DNA of 64,000 bases from Apium graveolens (GCF_009905375.1 NC_133647.1:136333263-136397262), one strand, 5' to 3'; counted from the first letter of the stretch, positions 44,710-57,743 are shown. Notes: a model not told the origin generated them from the letters alone. A program made the numbers and translations.

Positions 44710-45008
44710 TGTTGGGCCTTACTAATCTAAATGTGGTTTAGTTTTATTATGTCTGAATTATCTAGTTAATAAACCAATGTTTATATGTAAATGTTGGCTG
44801 GATTTGAATGAGTCCAACTAGTTGTTAGTCATTAGCATTGTAGTGGAGAAAAACTAGGATCTGAGTGCCTAGTTTATGGGAGCGTGTGTTGAGTTTTCTA
44901 TTATTTTAGTACTTTATATTCTTATTTTGCAAAGAGAATAATTTCAAAGAATTTCCATACTTGTTGTCATTCTTATACGATTCATTTACTTTCAGTTTAT
45001 ATCTAACA
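44710..45008 (+). repeat. 3' LTR of copia C
   Basis: 299 bp, same length as the left LTR, followed by the GTTTA duplication. Confidence 0.93.
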
Positions 45009-45107
45009 GTTTAGCACTCAAGACTATTTTTTATGAATTACGTGAATTACCAGTGATGGATACAGATAAAGTAATATTAACTCACAACAATGACTAAACT
45101 TGCTTTA

Positions 45108-45362
45108 TGTTATTTCGGAATAGATAGAATTGAAGAGATAATGAAACAAACTACATGCAGTTGTTTTTAAACATGAAAGACTATCCTATAAACCAGGAAC
45201 TACATACCCGGCTTATCTCCACTACTTCCCTAAATAAACTCAACCTCTAAGACTTATTCTAGCTGCATATAACCACGTATATACACAGCTGATGTAGTCC
45301 AACATTACATGCATAAATAATAAAACAGATAGTCATATTTAGATTAAATATTTATTCCAAAA
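45108..45362 (-). repeat. LTR of copia F
   Basis: About 255 bp, TGTTATTTCGG...TTATTCCAAAA on the + strand; the terminal CA has become AA. The partner LTR is lost, so the borders rest on the purine tract and the TG end only. Confidence 0.6.
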
Positions 45363-45399
45363 AACTCCCCTTTAATCTAAAAATGATTAAGATCCTTGA

Positions 45400-48300
45400 C
45401 TCCCAGAAACTTACGTATTCTTCCAAACTTATCCATCGACATGGGCTTGGTGAGGATGTCTGCTCGCTGCACCTCAGTACTCATATGTTTGATCACTATA
45501 AAACCCTTCTCTACGCATTCTCGGATTAAATGATAACGAACATCTATGTGTTTGCTGCATCCATGAAATGCTAGGATCTTAGAAGATCGATAGAAGATTT
45601 ATTATTAATATAAAGCACTACTGGCCCAGCTCTAACATTCATAATCTGACTTAACAGGCTATGCAACCATATTCATTGGCATGATGCAGCTGTAGCTGCC
45701 ATGAACTTAGCTTCGCAGGATGATAATGCTACAGATCGTTGTTTTTGAGATACCCATGTGATTACCGATTCATCGAGATAAAAAGCCATACCACCTGTAG
45801 ATTTCTTATCCACAACATCACATGCAATGATACTGTATAAAAAACCAGACAATATGTAATCACCATGACCTCTAGTATACACTAACCCGTAGTTCAGCGT
45901 CCCCTTTACATACCTCATTGTTCTTTTCACTGTATTTTGATGCAACACTGTTGGACTCTCCATGAACCTACTTACCAATCCTAATACATATACAATATAA
46001 GGACGCGTATACATGTACTAAATACCTCAAACCACCCAGCATGCTTTTATCGTCTGTGGTGTCAATCACGTTTCCCTTTTCATCCTTGTATAACTCGATC
46101 TTTGGTTCCATTGGAAACTTAGATGGATTACAATCTGATAGGCCATCTTTTCTAGTACCTTCCTTGCATAGGTAACCTGCTTAAGCTCGATATGCCCCTC
46201 TTCTTATTTTACCTCGATGCCAAGGTAATAACTCAGCTTTCCCAGGTTTCACATTTCAAACTCTTTGCTCATCTGTGACTTAAAACCAGCAATATTGTTA
46301 ACATCCGTACCTGTGATGATTAAGTCGTCCACGTATATGACTATAATTAGGGTCTCTTTTCCCTCCTTTTTTATGTACACAGCATGCTCTAGGGGACACT
46401 TAATAAATCCCAGCTTATCAAGACTTCTATTCAGCTGAACATACGAAGCTCGGGGAACTTATCTAAGTCCGTATAATACTTTGAATAACCTGAAAACCTT
46501 TCACTCTTGCCCTATCTTTTCGTAGCCTTCAGGATGTTGTACGTACACCTCTTCATAGAGTTTTCCATTCAGGAAAGACGATTTTACGTCCAAATGATGG
46601 ACTTCCCATAAGTTTTGAGACTCCAATGCTAGTAGAAGTCGCACTATTTACATCCTTATTACCGGGGCAAAAACCTCTTCGAAATCAATGCCATACTTTT
46701 ACACATATCCTTTCACGTATAACCTCGCCTTGTGCTTTAGTATCTTCTCGTCAGTGTCCCTCTTGACTTTGTATACCCATTTAAGAGCAATTGCCTTATG
46801 ACCTGGAGGTAAGTTTGTCAATTCCTAGGTCCTATTCTTCTCTATGGAGCTAATTTCGCAGTTCATGGCATGTCTCCAACAATTCTCCTTCACTGCCTCT
46901 TTTTCATATACTGGCTCATCAACCCCAGTAAATAACAACTCATCAGCCACGTTTTCATCTAACTGCACCTCCTCAGTTTTATCATATATATCATGAAGAG
47001 ATCGAAAGTGACGAGGTGACACACTACCATCATATATGTTGTCAACATTATCAACTGTGTGTCCTTGACTTGCAATACTGTCACCATGAACAAGAGATGT
47101 CTGTGATGACGCCGTCTAAGGTGATTGTGTAGATGAATGTGACACAGTCTGAGGTGACTGTGTGGATGACAGATAATTGTCTCCAGTGCCTGCACTTTCA
47201 CTTTGGAAACCACTGTCATCACTGTTGTTATTGTCTTTATTACTATCTTCAGTACTGGATAGTACCGCGTCATGAGTTGCATCACTGAAAACCCCTGCCA
47301 CAATAAAAGAAGAAGGTGATAGATAGGTTTCATTTTTTTTGTTTTCATTATTCTAGTTCAATCCCTTTGCTTCGTCAAAGATAACATCACGGCTGACGTG
47401 CACAAAGCCTGTGTCTGGATTGAACATACGGTAGGCCTTTGTTCCTACTTCCTACCGAGATGAATAACATGTATACTTCTGCTACCCAACTTTGTTGTAT
47501 GCACATTAGGAACCTTCATATATGTAATGCAACCAAAAATCAAGAGATGCTCAAATTTTGGTTTCTTTTTCGATCATGACTCATACGGTGTATCTCCTTC
47601 AAATACTGTAGTTGGGAGTCGATTTAGTAAATAAACAGCATGCCTTATGGCCTCTCCCCACATATTTGAAGGCATGTTTCTTTCATTCAGAAGGCTCCTT
47701 CCCATGGCAACCACAGTCCTATTGCGTCCCTCAACAACTCCATTATGTTGTGGAGTATAAGGTACTAATTTGGTTTCTTTTTTTACCATGACTCATACGG
47801 TGTAACTCCCTCAACTGCTCTAGTTGGGAGTCGATTTAGTAAATAAATAGCATGCCTTATGGCCTCTCTCCACATAATTTAAGGCATGTTTCTTTCTTTC
47901 AGAAGGCTCCTTCTCATGGCAACCACAGTCTTGTTGCGTCGCTCCACAACTCCATTCTATTGTGGAGTATAAGGGGCTGTAAAGTGACGAGTAATGCCCA
48001 TTTCTTCACAGAATTTTATGAAATCACGGGAGTAAAATTTTCCTCCTCTGTGTGTGCGAAGTACTTTAATGACATGGTTTGATTCCTTTTTAACTTATGC
48101 CTTGAATGTTTTGAAGTGTGCAAGTGCCTCGTCCTTTGTCTTGAGCATATAAACCCACATAGCACGACTAAAATCATCAACAAATAACAGGAAAAATATA
48201 TTACCAGCTCGAGTTGATGGTGAGATTGGACCACGGATGTCTCAATGGATGAGTTCAAGGCGTTCTTTAGCATATAAATTTGATTGCGCAGGAAATGGAT

Positions 48301-49140
48301 GTCTAGCCTGTTTGGACATCAAACGGCCTTGACATATGCCCTTCTGGTGTGAGAAAGCTGGTAGCCCAAATCCCATGCTATTGTTAGACATCAAATACAT
48401 GGAATTAAAATTCCCATGAATGAGCCGTGAGTGCCACAACCAAGTCATTTCATCCGCTTTTGTTAAGAGGCACATACCATCAGTATCATTTATCACCACC
48501 TTATACAATATATTATTTGCTCGCTTCACTTTCATTATCATCACATTTTCCTCATTATTCACCTACAATAAATCTCCCTTAATCAGGTATTTTGCTACCA
48601 TTTTTAGACAACTGACCCAACAAGATAATATTATTGCATAAACTTGGAATAAAATATACCTCAATGAGAGTACATTCTTTGCCATCCTGAGTTGTCAAAT
48701 TGATTGATCCTCTGCCATGTATTTCGACTGTTTAGCCATCCCCGAATTAGACTTCACCTCGCACCCTTTCGTCCAAATTAGTGAACTTTGAACGGTAACC
48801 TGTCATGTGGTTATGACCTCCATTGTCAAGGTACCACACAATTGTGTTCCTTTGCCTTTCGTGACCTATTCCATTCAACATTGGGTGCATTCTTTCTTCA
48901 TTCAACAGAATCATTTCATCCTTAACAGGCTTACATTCTACCAACAAAAGGGTAGGTTCGTCATTATTTATTCGAGTCAAGTTCACCTCATGTGATTGAT
49001 TCTTCACTCGCTTGGGCTTACGACACTCTGCAGCATAGTGACCATAAGCACTGTAATTGAAACAACATATTTTGGCTCTGTCCTGGCTACCCCTGGAAAA
49101 ATCTTTGCCCCTGGTTTAATCTCTTCCCCGTGAGCTCCCC
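45400..49140 (-). pseudogene. Copia F gag end and pol
   Basis: From the 5' side: zinc knuckle CFNYSAYGHYAAEC, in which the second Cys is Tyr; protease WYLDNGGHNHMTG, with the usual GAS changed to GGH; pre-integrase LLTKADEMTWLWHSRLIHGN; integrase VVEGRNRTVVAMGRSL, present twice because of a 212-bp duplication; RT; RNase H (MYTRPYIVYVLGLVSRF, SSCEAKFMAATAASC). Stops and frameshifts occur throughout. It belongs to the same copia group as A and C but is more decayed. Confidence 0.85.
47575..47998 (-). repeat. 212-bp tandem duplication in copia F integrase
   Basis: The stretch starting CATGACTCATACGGTGTA at 47575 starts again at 47787. The two units have diverged by several percent, so the duplication is old. 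Both encode the QHNGVVEGRNR-type integrase block. Confidence 0.85.
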
Positions 49141-50581
49141 CTATTTGCTCGTTTTTGAACATCATGTTTACCAACCGCTGGTAGGTTGTGCCAGCATTGA
49201 TTAAACCAAACAGCATTCCTATGTAACAGTATAACCCCCTGTCAGTGATGATGGATGTATGTTCTTGATCAGGGCCATATATCAGAATTTGATTGTAACC
49301 AGAGTATGCATCCATGAAACTCAGCAATGCATGCCCTGTTGTCGCGTCAACCAACTGATCAATTCCTGGGAGCGGGAAGCTATCCTTTGGACATGCCTTA
49401 TTGAGATATGTGAAATCCACACATGTCCTCCACTTTCCGTTCAGCTTTTTCATAAGCACTGGATTTGTAAGCCATTCGGGGTAGAATGATTCTTTGATTA
49501 GTCCCACCTCCAATAACCGGTCTACTTCTTCTTTTAATGCTATCGCCCTTTCCCCGCTCACCAGGCGGCATTTTTGACGTATGCCTGTACAATTCGGGAA
49601 GATGTTCAACCGGTGATACATTATCTCTGGGTCGATTCCCACCATGTATGAATGACTCCATGCGAAGACATCAAGATTTACAATTAAGAAGCGGGTAAGA
49701 CTTCCCCTCGTTTCATCATCTAACTGGGATCCCACTTTCAAAACCTTGTTCGGGTCATCTTTGTCAACCGGAATAGATATTGTGTCTTCGGCCGATCCCA
49801 TCTTTTCGGCGGGCATAGGGATCCTGGGATCCAAATCGAAATCAAAGTCTCGGGGGTCCTCGACTTCCACTTTTGCATCTGAGGGCGCGTCCCCATGAGT
49901 GGGAGCATCTACCTCAGGACAAGGCATAGTTTTGTGCAACGCAGGTGAAGAGGGCGCTTCCTCATATGGAGGAGAATCAACCTCAATTCCATTTTTATTC
50001 TTGAAAGGCGCGTCCTCCCTTTGAGGAGCATCCACTTTGAAGTTATTTCGGAGAACTTTCAAAATCTCACTTCTTCCTTCCAATTTCTCCCCGTTAACCT
50101 CCTTCTGCATGATCTCCTCTGCATGGTTCACCACAACTTCTTCCACACTACGGATCCTCGAAACACTCCCCAAAGTTAAAACAGAGTTCCCAGTGACATA
50201 GGTTTCTTCCTCTTCGGGGCCTTCTACGAAATAGTGGGCATGAACTTCTCCGCTTTGTTTTGTATGAATGTCCTCCGTACCCTCAAATGGGAGACCCTTT
50301 CCCTCGTACCGTCTCCTGTGGAATTCTTTAACAGCCTTGTGATAGCAGTCGCGTGACTCGTATTGCGACCCTCTCAGACTGCGTACTCCGTTTGGTGTTG
50401 GGAACTTTATCATCAAGTGATGTATTGAGGTTATCACCCTGAACGCTCGTAACCAAGGTCTGCCGACTAACATGTTGTGCGCGGAATCCTGATCCAGCAC
50501 TTTGAAGTCTATCATTTGAGTGACCGAAAAAGCTCCTTCACCGAGTGTGACGGGAAGCGTAAACGAACCCATAACTCTCAC
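49141..50581 (-). pseudogene. Gypsy G protease end and RT, truncated
   Basis: The open frame holds the end of the protease (MLVGRPWLRAFRVITS), a long acidic linker with repeated DAP motifs (VDAPQREDAPF, EVDAPTHGDAP) and RT: ECCR-type QKCRLVSGERAIALKEEVDR, NGKWRTCVDFTYLNKACPKD, DAYSGYNQI, GLINAGTTYQRLVNMMF. It stops before the catalytic YVDD block, which is deleted at the junction with copia F near 49140. The frame runs on into copia sequence by chance to 49004. Confidence 0.88.
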
Positions 50582-50599
50582 TGCTTCTCTAGTAAAGCC

Positions 50600-50971
50600 A
50601 TAGACGTGTGCATCTTCAAATTACATGTCGCTATCCGAGAAACCCAATTTTTTGTATGTGCTGTAATACTAGATGTTCGCAGAACTCCCATTATCCAAGA
50701 AGACTCGATGTACATTCATTGCACCAATAAGCATGGTAATCACCAACGCATCGTTGTGGAGATGATGCACCCACCTTAATTCTTTTTCCTTAAATGTAAT
50801 GTCAGTGGACTCTCCCTTAAAGATCTTCGGAGGTCTATCTTCCAAGCTTTGAATGTTGATGAGTGGCGGATGTTGCGCCTCTCTCGCGTTTCTTTTCAAT
50901 GCTCGATTACTATCACCAACAAAAGGGTGTCCTCCAAAAATCGCCCTGATACTGTCAACCCTCTGAAACAT
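50600..50971 (-). pseudogene. Gypsy G protease, active-site part
   Basis: WVHHLHNDALVITMLIGAMN is followed by VFLDNGSSANI, the retroviral-type Asp protease active site (D-x-G-S). A stop at about 50669 and a frame change separate it from the next block. Confidence 0.8.
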
Positions 50972-51049
50972 AACTTCTGCTATTTTTTCAACATCTTCCG
51001 CTCGCGGGGGCTATCTTTCATCCTTACCCTTGTCATCGCTTCCCCTGCG

Positions 51050-53166
51050 TTATTTCACCTTGTCAATCCATTCTCCCAGGTACGCAGCCTTGATCAATTC
51101 ATCAATTTCATCTTTTAGGTGACGACACTCGTGGGTGTCATGGCCGGTGGACTCATGGTAATCATAATACTTCTTTTTGTCTCTGCTTTGCCATGAAGTT
51201 AGACGGTCGGGCTTCTTGAAGATTCCTCTTTCCTTATTTACCTCAAAGATATGATCAATGGATGCCGCCAACGGTGTAAAATTGCTGACCCTTCTCTTAT
51301 AGTTCGATGGCGGGCTCCACTCTCTTCGCGTGTTCACGGTGTTCACTCTATTAGGGCTTCTAGCATTCCTCCGATAAACTGGGCTCAAGGATCTATCCCT
51401 TCTCTTGAATCGCCCCTTGGAGTTATGGGTTGTCATTCTTTTTTATCTCTGGAAGTGACTGTTCAATTGTTTTGAATGATTCTGCCTGCGCAAGTACATC
51501 AGCTAATGACACAGGGTCCTTTCCTTGCAGGTGCTTCCAGAAATCCGTTCCCACACGCAATCTAGCTATAAGAAGTATTTTCAGCATTTCATTAGTTGCA
51601 CCCCTTACCAAAGTGGATTCTGCATTAAACCTTTTGAAGTATGAAGTTAAACTTTCTCCTTCCTTCTGTTTCACATTAGCCAGTGTGGTAACTGGTGGTG
51701 TGTACTTCACTGCGGCTTGAAATTGAGTCAAAAAAAAAGTTCTCATATGTTCGCAGGATGTGATCACACCTGGACCAAGTTTTTGGAACCACTGCTGAGC
51801 GCCTTCTCTAAAAGTGGCCGCCAGAAGACGGCATCGAGCCAAATCAGGTACTTGATATACATCCATTTCAATGTTAAAGCGCCCCAGGAATTCTACATGA
51901 TCAGAATTCCCATGAAAACGCAAGTCATTGGTTGTGTTCCTGTATCCTGCACGCAATTGCGCCTCTCTCACAACAGCAGGAAAAGGAGAAGGAGCTTGCG
52001 CAGTCGCGGTTACTCTTCCTCCCTCAAGATGGTTGAGCAGCCTCTTGAGATCGTTCATATTAAACATCCCTACTCCAGGAATGGTTTGAACATTAGGCTA
52101 TTGGGGTTACTCTGCGACCTGTTGTAGCTCCCTTTGATTACCCCCCGGGTGTAACGGTGGATCTCGCTGCCCCTCGCCCTGAGGCTGCGGCTGTGGCACG
52201 TTACCATCTTAGTTTTGAACATTTTTCCGCACTCTTACTTGAATTCGACCACCGTCCTGGTTATGAGGACGCGCCCTGGTGCCATTACCCGTACCACTGT
52301 GAGAAACTACAGGGATAACGACAGGGGCTTCTTCAGTGGAGGGTGCTCCATCTCTCCTACCATTGTAGGGTGTTATTCCGTATTGGTATCTCATCATTCT
52401 TCGTTCATTCCTCTGATATCCTCGGTAGTAATTCCCGGACCTTCCTCGCGGAGGGGCACGCTCGTGCTCGTGGTGCCGCGCCCTATCATCCCTTTGGAAT
52501 GCAGGGGGCACACGCGTTGTGTCACGGGGCCTCGCCTCTCCAGTGTTCCTTCCTTTTGCCATTCTACCAGCAACATCCTCAAATCGTCATATTCCAACCT
52601 TATGCCAAGCCTTCTTTTCAAGGTTAAAAGATCCCTTCCTTCCTCATCTTAATTTTGAGTGTTCATTATATGACGACACTCATCCATCGTACGCCCAGAC
52701 CAATGTAGGCGTGGCACCACCTGGTTACCAAGGCGAGGCCTTTCTCTCCCATCAGTGTCATCATCGATAAGCTCCATAATAGGCTCTACATCATCAGAAT
52801 ATTCCAAGCGCCACAGAGTGATTCGCGGGTTTTCCCCACTGCCCTGGGTATCTCCTTCAACTACCGGTGCCTTCCCCACGACATCGCCGTGACGGGGAAA
52901 ATGACGACCTCTCCTCGTTCTCCGACGCTGCACCGTGTTCAGTCTTGAGTGAAAACTATTAAGAGTATCCCCTATGCGATACAACTGCTCCAAGATATCA
53001 GCGTTACTGATGAGAACTGGTGGTGTTCCCCCACATCCGGAGCTCTTTGTGGATCCGCCATGTTTTTGGGAACGTAGGGTTCATGGCGAGTGTAGCCTCC
53101 CCCGCCTTCTCCTTCAGATCTGCTGTCACTTCCATCATAAGAACTTCCATCACGATTATAAGACAT
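51050..53166 (-). pseudogene. Gypsy G gag
   Basis: A likely true ATG at 53166 (MSYNRDGSSYDGSD) opens an acidic, Gly/Arg-rich N-terminus. The retrotransposon gag domain lies at 51423-52067 (RCRLLAATFREGAQQWFQKL, SLTSYFKRFNAE). The C-terminus (51050-51436) has KKYYDYHESTGHDTHEC, the single Cys/His block usual for this group. Several frameshifts break it (near 52980, 52640, 52200 and 51430). Confidence 0.85.
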
Positions 53167-53200
53167 CTTTTCCTCCTAAAATTATGACCATAATTAGCAC

Positions 53201-53218
53201 CCCACCTTCTAGCGCCAA
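53201..53218 (-). promoter_or_regulatory. Primer-binding site of gypsy G
   Basis: TGGCGCTAGAAGGTGGGG on the minus strand, 2 bp from the LTR. The priming tRNA cannot be named with certainty. Confidence 0.7.
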
Positions 53219-53220
53219 TT

Positions 53221-54462
53221 TGTTGACGGAGGGATCTGGTAACAACAAAGATTCAGGTTTTTCACCGGAACAAAGATCTGTGACAGTGGTTCATTGCCGG
53301 AAAATCAAGCAGTGTATGGTGGTTTGTGGTTATTTTAGGATGAGATTGATCAAAGTAAGTGGTAGCTCTCTTATCAGCTCTCAACTTCTTACCCTCTCAA
53401 TGTGCCTACGTACCCTTTATATAGGGATCAAGCCTGACGTAGTTCTTGTAGAACAAGAAATCTAATGGGCTTAGACTTCTTATTCCTAGGCCCGGTAGAA
53501 GACCATCCGAAGTCTGTCTTCTGCTAGCTTTAGGAATCTCCAACTATGACGCCCAACCGCGAAGGCCAAAGGCTCGTCCTTAATCGCAGGACTTCATGGA
53601 TAATGCATCTCCCTGCGCAAGAATAAAACTCCGCTACAGCTATCTCCCTTGATTTATGAACACAGGTATAGCCACGGTTCAGCCCAAGTGCCGGACGCAT
53701 CCATGTCCCCCGAATGAGGATAACCCACCAGATAACAGGACAGGTGATCCCAAGCTCTTGGGTGCAAAGTGCAGGATGACTCCAAAGTTCTCCACCGAGG
53801 ACACCCGTTGAATACAAGAATAGAGTTTCCAAAGCACACACCAAAGTTAACCCCGCATCCCCAACGAGGACACCCGTTGAATACAGGAGGAGGCCTTCAA
53901 TCATCAGGCATACCCCTGGAGGCCTTCAAGCTTTTCACAGACATCCCTCTCCTTGACCGTCTCAAGGAGGGAATTCTTCAAAGGGTACCTGCAACAAATA
54001 TATTAGTAAAAATAACCTTCATTGCTCCTATCCATGCAAGTTTTGTCCTGATGTAACCATTGAGAACACATAGACCAATCACAGGACGCGTCCTAACACA
54101 TTGGGCGCGTCCTCACCCTCATAAAACTTGCACCGTCTCCTCAAAAACCATCATGCAAATTATTCCACTTATTAGGGCGCGTCATGATCAAGGCAGACGC
54201 GTCCTCCAGCGTCTATTGCCACAAGACCATATTTGCCAAGTACTCTAACCATGGTTGACGCGTCCACATAGCTTGGGCGCGTCTTATACTGATCACGCAC
54301 TCTCATGCTTCGTCATTACCAGACTATAACACATCTTCTCACAAGTAGGCGCGTCCTCTGTGCCTGGACGCGTCCTATTCTTCTACAACGCAATACCGAG
54401 TTTGACCGCACGTAATCCACATTTGACCCGAGTAAATTCAATGCCAAATTTTGGGTATAACA
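53221..54462 (-). repeat. 5' LTR of gypsy G
   Basis: 1242 bp, TGTTGACGGAGG...GGGTATAACA on the + strand. It has about eight CGCGTCC motifs at 54080-54380 and two copies of GAGGACACCCGTTGAATACA in its middle part. The distal 841 bp also occur at 1-841. Confidence 0.92.
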
Positions 54463-55266
54463 GATGTTAGCTGGAAAGTCCGGAGGGCTGCTCTAAAATG
54501 TTTAGCAGCTTTAATTATTTCTCGTCCGGAGATGCTCCCAAAGCTGTATGTGGAGGTAATATCAATTCTTAGATGGCTTCAAACTCCGGCGTGCTTAAAG
54601 TTTTATTTCTCATTTTTATTTTGACTTTGTAGAAGCTGTTGTTCATAATTAACTCATTAGTCAACTAATTTTGCTTTAACCATTTTACAAAGTAACTAAT
54701 TTTAATAGGTCTTCATTAAATATTTCTTTTCTGTACAACAAAAAAAATCATGTAAAAACCTGTGCAAAAGTTACTATAAGGCTGCAAAAACATAGAAAAG
54801 AAAATAGAAGTATATGAAAGTACAAAGAAAGGGCATGCAAGTTTGTACCTGCTATGTTTCGAACAAAAGGAAAGTAAGTCACCCTAAATGGTTATGAACT
54901 ACTGTACCTGCAGGCTTGCCCGAAATTGATGGACAGATTCGGAGAAAAAGAAGAAGTTGTTAAGGTTAGGACCGACAAACTGTATGTTTTATCCTCTTTT
55001 ATCGAATGCTAGCTGATCTAATTCTCAGATCTTCCTAATGTAGATGGATGTGTTCAATACTTTTAATGAGCTACTACGCCAGACATGAAATGCCAGGAAG
55101 GGGCAGAATGAAGATGGGCCCAGGTAAATTTGCACTGTATTTATATATTTCTAATCTTTTGCCTTATCATCTTAAAATACTTTCAAAATCTGATTATGTG
55201 TAAAAGGTAAATACATATCAGTGTGTGTTAAAACCTGTGGATACATTTCGGTGAGTGTTAAACTCA

Positions 55267-56363
55267 CACTACAACAAAATAGGCCAATTACGACGGTCAA
55301 CTTACGGATGGAAAAATACGCGCCCAACTTACAACGGATAAAAGTAAAATGTCGTAATTATTTATGACGAAATCCAAAATCGTCGTAAGTTTAGTATTTT
55401 ATTAATAAAATTATGCACGATACGATTAACAAAAATGAAAATTATTTGAAGTTGTGATGATTTATACATTTCGTCGTAAGTTAATTATTTTTATTAAAAT
55501 TTACGATGAAAAATAAAAATCGTCGTACGTTATCAAAGAGGGAAATTTAACTTTTCCCCAAACTTTTGGCGGGAAAATAAAAATCATTTAAAATTGCGAC
55601 GATTTGAACATTTCGTCGTAAGTTAAATATTTTTACTAAAATTATAATTTGAAATTAAACAAAAAATATATTTCACCTAAATTTATGATGAAATATTTGT
55701 GACAGAAAACATTTGAACATCTAATTTAAGACGGAAATTAAAATTCGTCGTAAGTTATCAAAGAGGGAAATTTAACTTTTCCCCAAAATTTTGGCGGTAA
55801 ATTTGACTTATCTCCATTTCTTTGTAGATAATAATTTATGGCGGATTCCGGCATAAAATAACACATGATTTTTGATAATTTCAATTTTTAAAAAATAATA
55901 TTTCATGATCCAACCATATTAATGTCATCATTTATTTGTTTGGGTGACATTTCAAGAATTACAGAAAAAAATTAAATATTTTTATAAAATAATTTAATAT
56001 GAAACATTGATTATCATTAATATATATATATATATTGTCATCCATACGGTTGGATTGATGATTTTTTTTTAAATAATCGAAACACAAATTCAGAACTAAT
56101 TATCAGTTAGTTGTATTATTAGAACTGATGTTTGACTCTTAAAATGGAAACCAACTAAAATTATTTTGATATAAAATTTTGGTTATATCACTAATATATA
56201 TATATTGACATTCATACGGTTGGATCGTTGAAAAATATTTTTAAAATAATCGAAACACGAATTTAGGATTAAACACTAGTTAGTCGTAACAGTCAAACTG
56301 ATGCTTAAGTTTTAAAATGGCAAACCAAATAAAACTATTTTGATATGAAATTTTGGTTATATC

Positions 56364-56399
<36 letters not shown>

Positions 56400-56713
56400 A
56401 CATCCATAAGGTTGTATCATTGAAAAATATATTTAAAATAATCGAAACACTAATTCAGGATTAAACACTTGTTAGCTGTACTAGTCAAACTAATGTTTAA
56501 CTGATGAAATTATTTTGATGTGAAATTTGGTTATATCACTAATATCTATATCTATTGATATCTATACAGTTGGATTGTTGAAAAATAGTTTTTAAAATAA
56601 TTGAAACACTAATTCAGGATTCCGTACTAATTAGTTGTACAAGTCAAACTGAAGTTTTACTGTTAGAATGGAAACAAATAAAATTATTTTGATATGAAAC
56701 TTTTGTGATATTA

Positions 56714-56764
<51 letters not shown>

Positions 56765-57743
56765 ACATCCATACAATTGGATCGTTGAAAAATAATTTTT
56801 AAATAATCAAAAGACCAATTCAGGATTCAACACTAGTTATTTGTACTAGTCAAACTGATCTTTGATTGTTAAAATGGCAAACGAAATAAAATTATTTTGA
56901 TATGAAATTTTTGTTATATCACTAATATATATATATATATATCTATTGAAATCTATACGGTTGGATCGCTGAAAAATATTTTTAAAATAATCGAAACACC
57001 AATTCTGGATTAAACACTAATTAGTTGTACAAGTCAAACTGATGCTTGACTGTCAAAGTGGCAAATCAAATAAAATTATTTTGATATGAAATTTTGGTTA
57101 TATCACTAATATATATATATATTGAAATCCATACGGTTGGATTGTTGAAAAATATTTCTAAAATATTTGAAACAACAATTCAGGATTAAACACTAGTTAG
57201 TTGTTCCAACAGTTTTGATTGTTTTTTGTTGTATTTTATAGAATTTAAATCGAAAGCCGAAAATTGTGGGAAATTGAAAAATCGGAATTTGCTATTCTAA
57301 AACAACAAACTTACGACGGTTGTTCATCACATATTCCGTCGTAAGTTGGCCCCAACTCCCAGAATACAACATTCTTTTCTGTCAGAAGTTACTAATTTAT
57401 GACGTATAATTGCGTAGTAAATTTATGTTATATTTTATCAAAAATAGGTCCCACAAGGAAGCATCCGACGATTCCTCCGTCATAAGTAACTAACTTATGA
57501 CGGAATATATTTCGTTGTAAATAGATTTATTATTTTATTGGGTATGTGTCATCGTAAATAGATTTATTATTTTATTGGGTATGTGGGCCCCTACTTCCTA
57601 ACTTGCGACGCAATTTTATCTTGTGACGAAAAAACGAACTTACTACTCGACCAAAAACGATTATTTTTTTCCATCTTAAATTTCTCAATTACAACGATTT
57701 CAGTTCAAAAAAACCGTCGTAATTGGCCAGATTTGTTGTAGTG
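55267..57743. mobile_element. Non-autonomous CACTA transposon 1 (copy 2)
   Basis: Same element as 1647-4100, with TIRs CACTACAACAAAATAGGCC and GGCCAGATTTGTTGTAGTG and the duplication TCA (55264-55266 and 57744-57746). It contains the same array of about seven units, with TA runs of different length from copy 1 and one repeat segment that copy 1 has lost in part. Confidence 0.92.

Larger units (their letters stand above)
21165..45008 (+). mobile_element. Ty1/copia retrotransposon C (plus strand), interrupted
   Basis: Two 299-bp LTRs (21165-21463 and 44710-45008) are flanked by the 5-bp duplication GTTTA (21160-21164 and 45009-45013). A tRNA-Met primer site follows the left LTR, and a purine tract precedes the right one. 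Most of the 23.8 kb between is CACTA element D, inserted in the zinc-knuckle coding part of gag. Without D the element would be about 4.7 kb, normal for copia. Many stops and frameshifts make it non-autonomous. It is closely related to elements A and F (shared gag, RT and RNase H blocks). Confidence 0.95.
21050..45070 (+). pseudogene. CAND1: N-terminal CAND1-like exon of copy 2, split by copia C
   Basis: The exon runs 21050-21164, is interrupted by copia element C, and resumes at 45014-45070 before a GTAATA donor. The visible part reads SPLAKRISAYVDVALMAVQL, then KREQHHEIACL, then on the far side ALKTIFYELREL. It aligns with the N-terminal CAND1 segment containing APLVKKV, KLCDKL, KDQHRD and IALRT. 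The homology is moderate, so it may be a CAND1 paralogue that diverged before decay. It is on the same strand as, and upstream of, the CAND1 exons at 54463-60234, with which it probably formed one gene. The intervening exons are missing. Confidence 0.65.
45108..49140 (-). mobile_element. Truncated copia retrotransposon F (minus strand)
   Basis: One LTR-like end (45108 to about 45362) and a purine tract (AAAGGGGAGTT) next to it are followed upstream by decayed RNase H, RT, integrase, protease and the gag zinc knuckle. The 5' half of gag, the primer site and the 5' LTR are missing. At about 49140 the sequence passes directly into gypsy RT. It sits in the intron just after the N-terminal CAND1-like exon. 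Confidence 0.85.
49141..54462 (-). mobile_element. Truncated Ty3/gypsy retrotransposon G (minus strand)
   Basis: A complete 5' LTR (53221-54462, 1242 bp), primer site, gag, protease and the first two thirds of RT. The rest of pol and the 3' LTR are missing, replaced by copia F sequence. The pattern DAYSGYNQI in RT and DNGSSAN in protease suggests the Tat group of gypsy elements; this is an inference. The outer LTR end abuts CAND1 exon a at 54463; GATGT (54463-54467) is the expected one side of its target duplication. Confidence 0.88.

Noticed and set aside
49004..49140. Continuation of the gypsy RT frame
   Set aside because: The last about 45 codons are copia F sequence read in the wrong frame; the copia zinc knuckle is in another frame.
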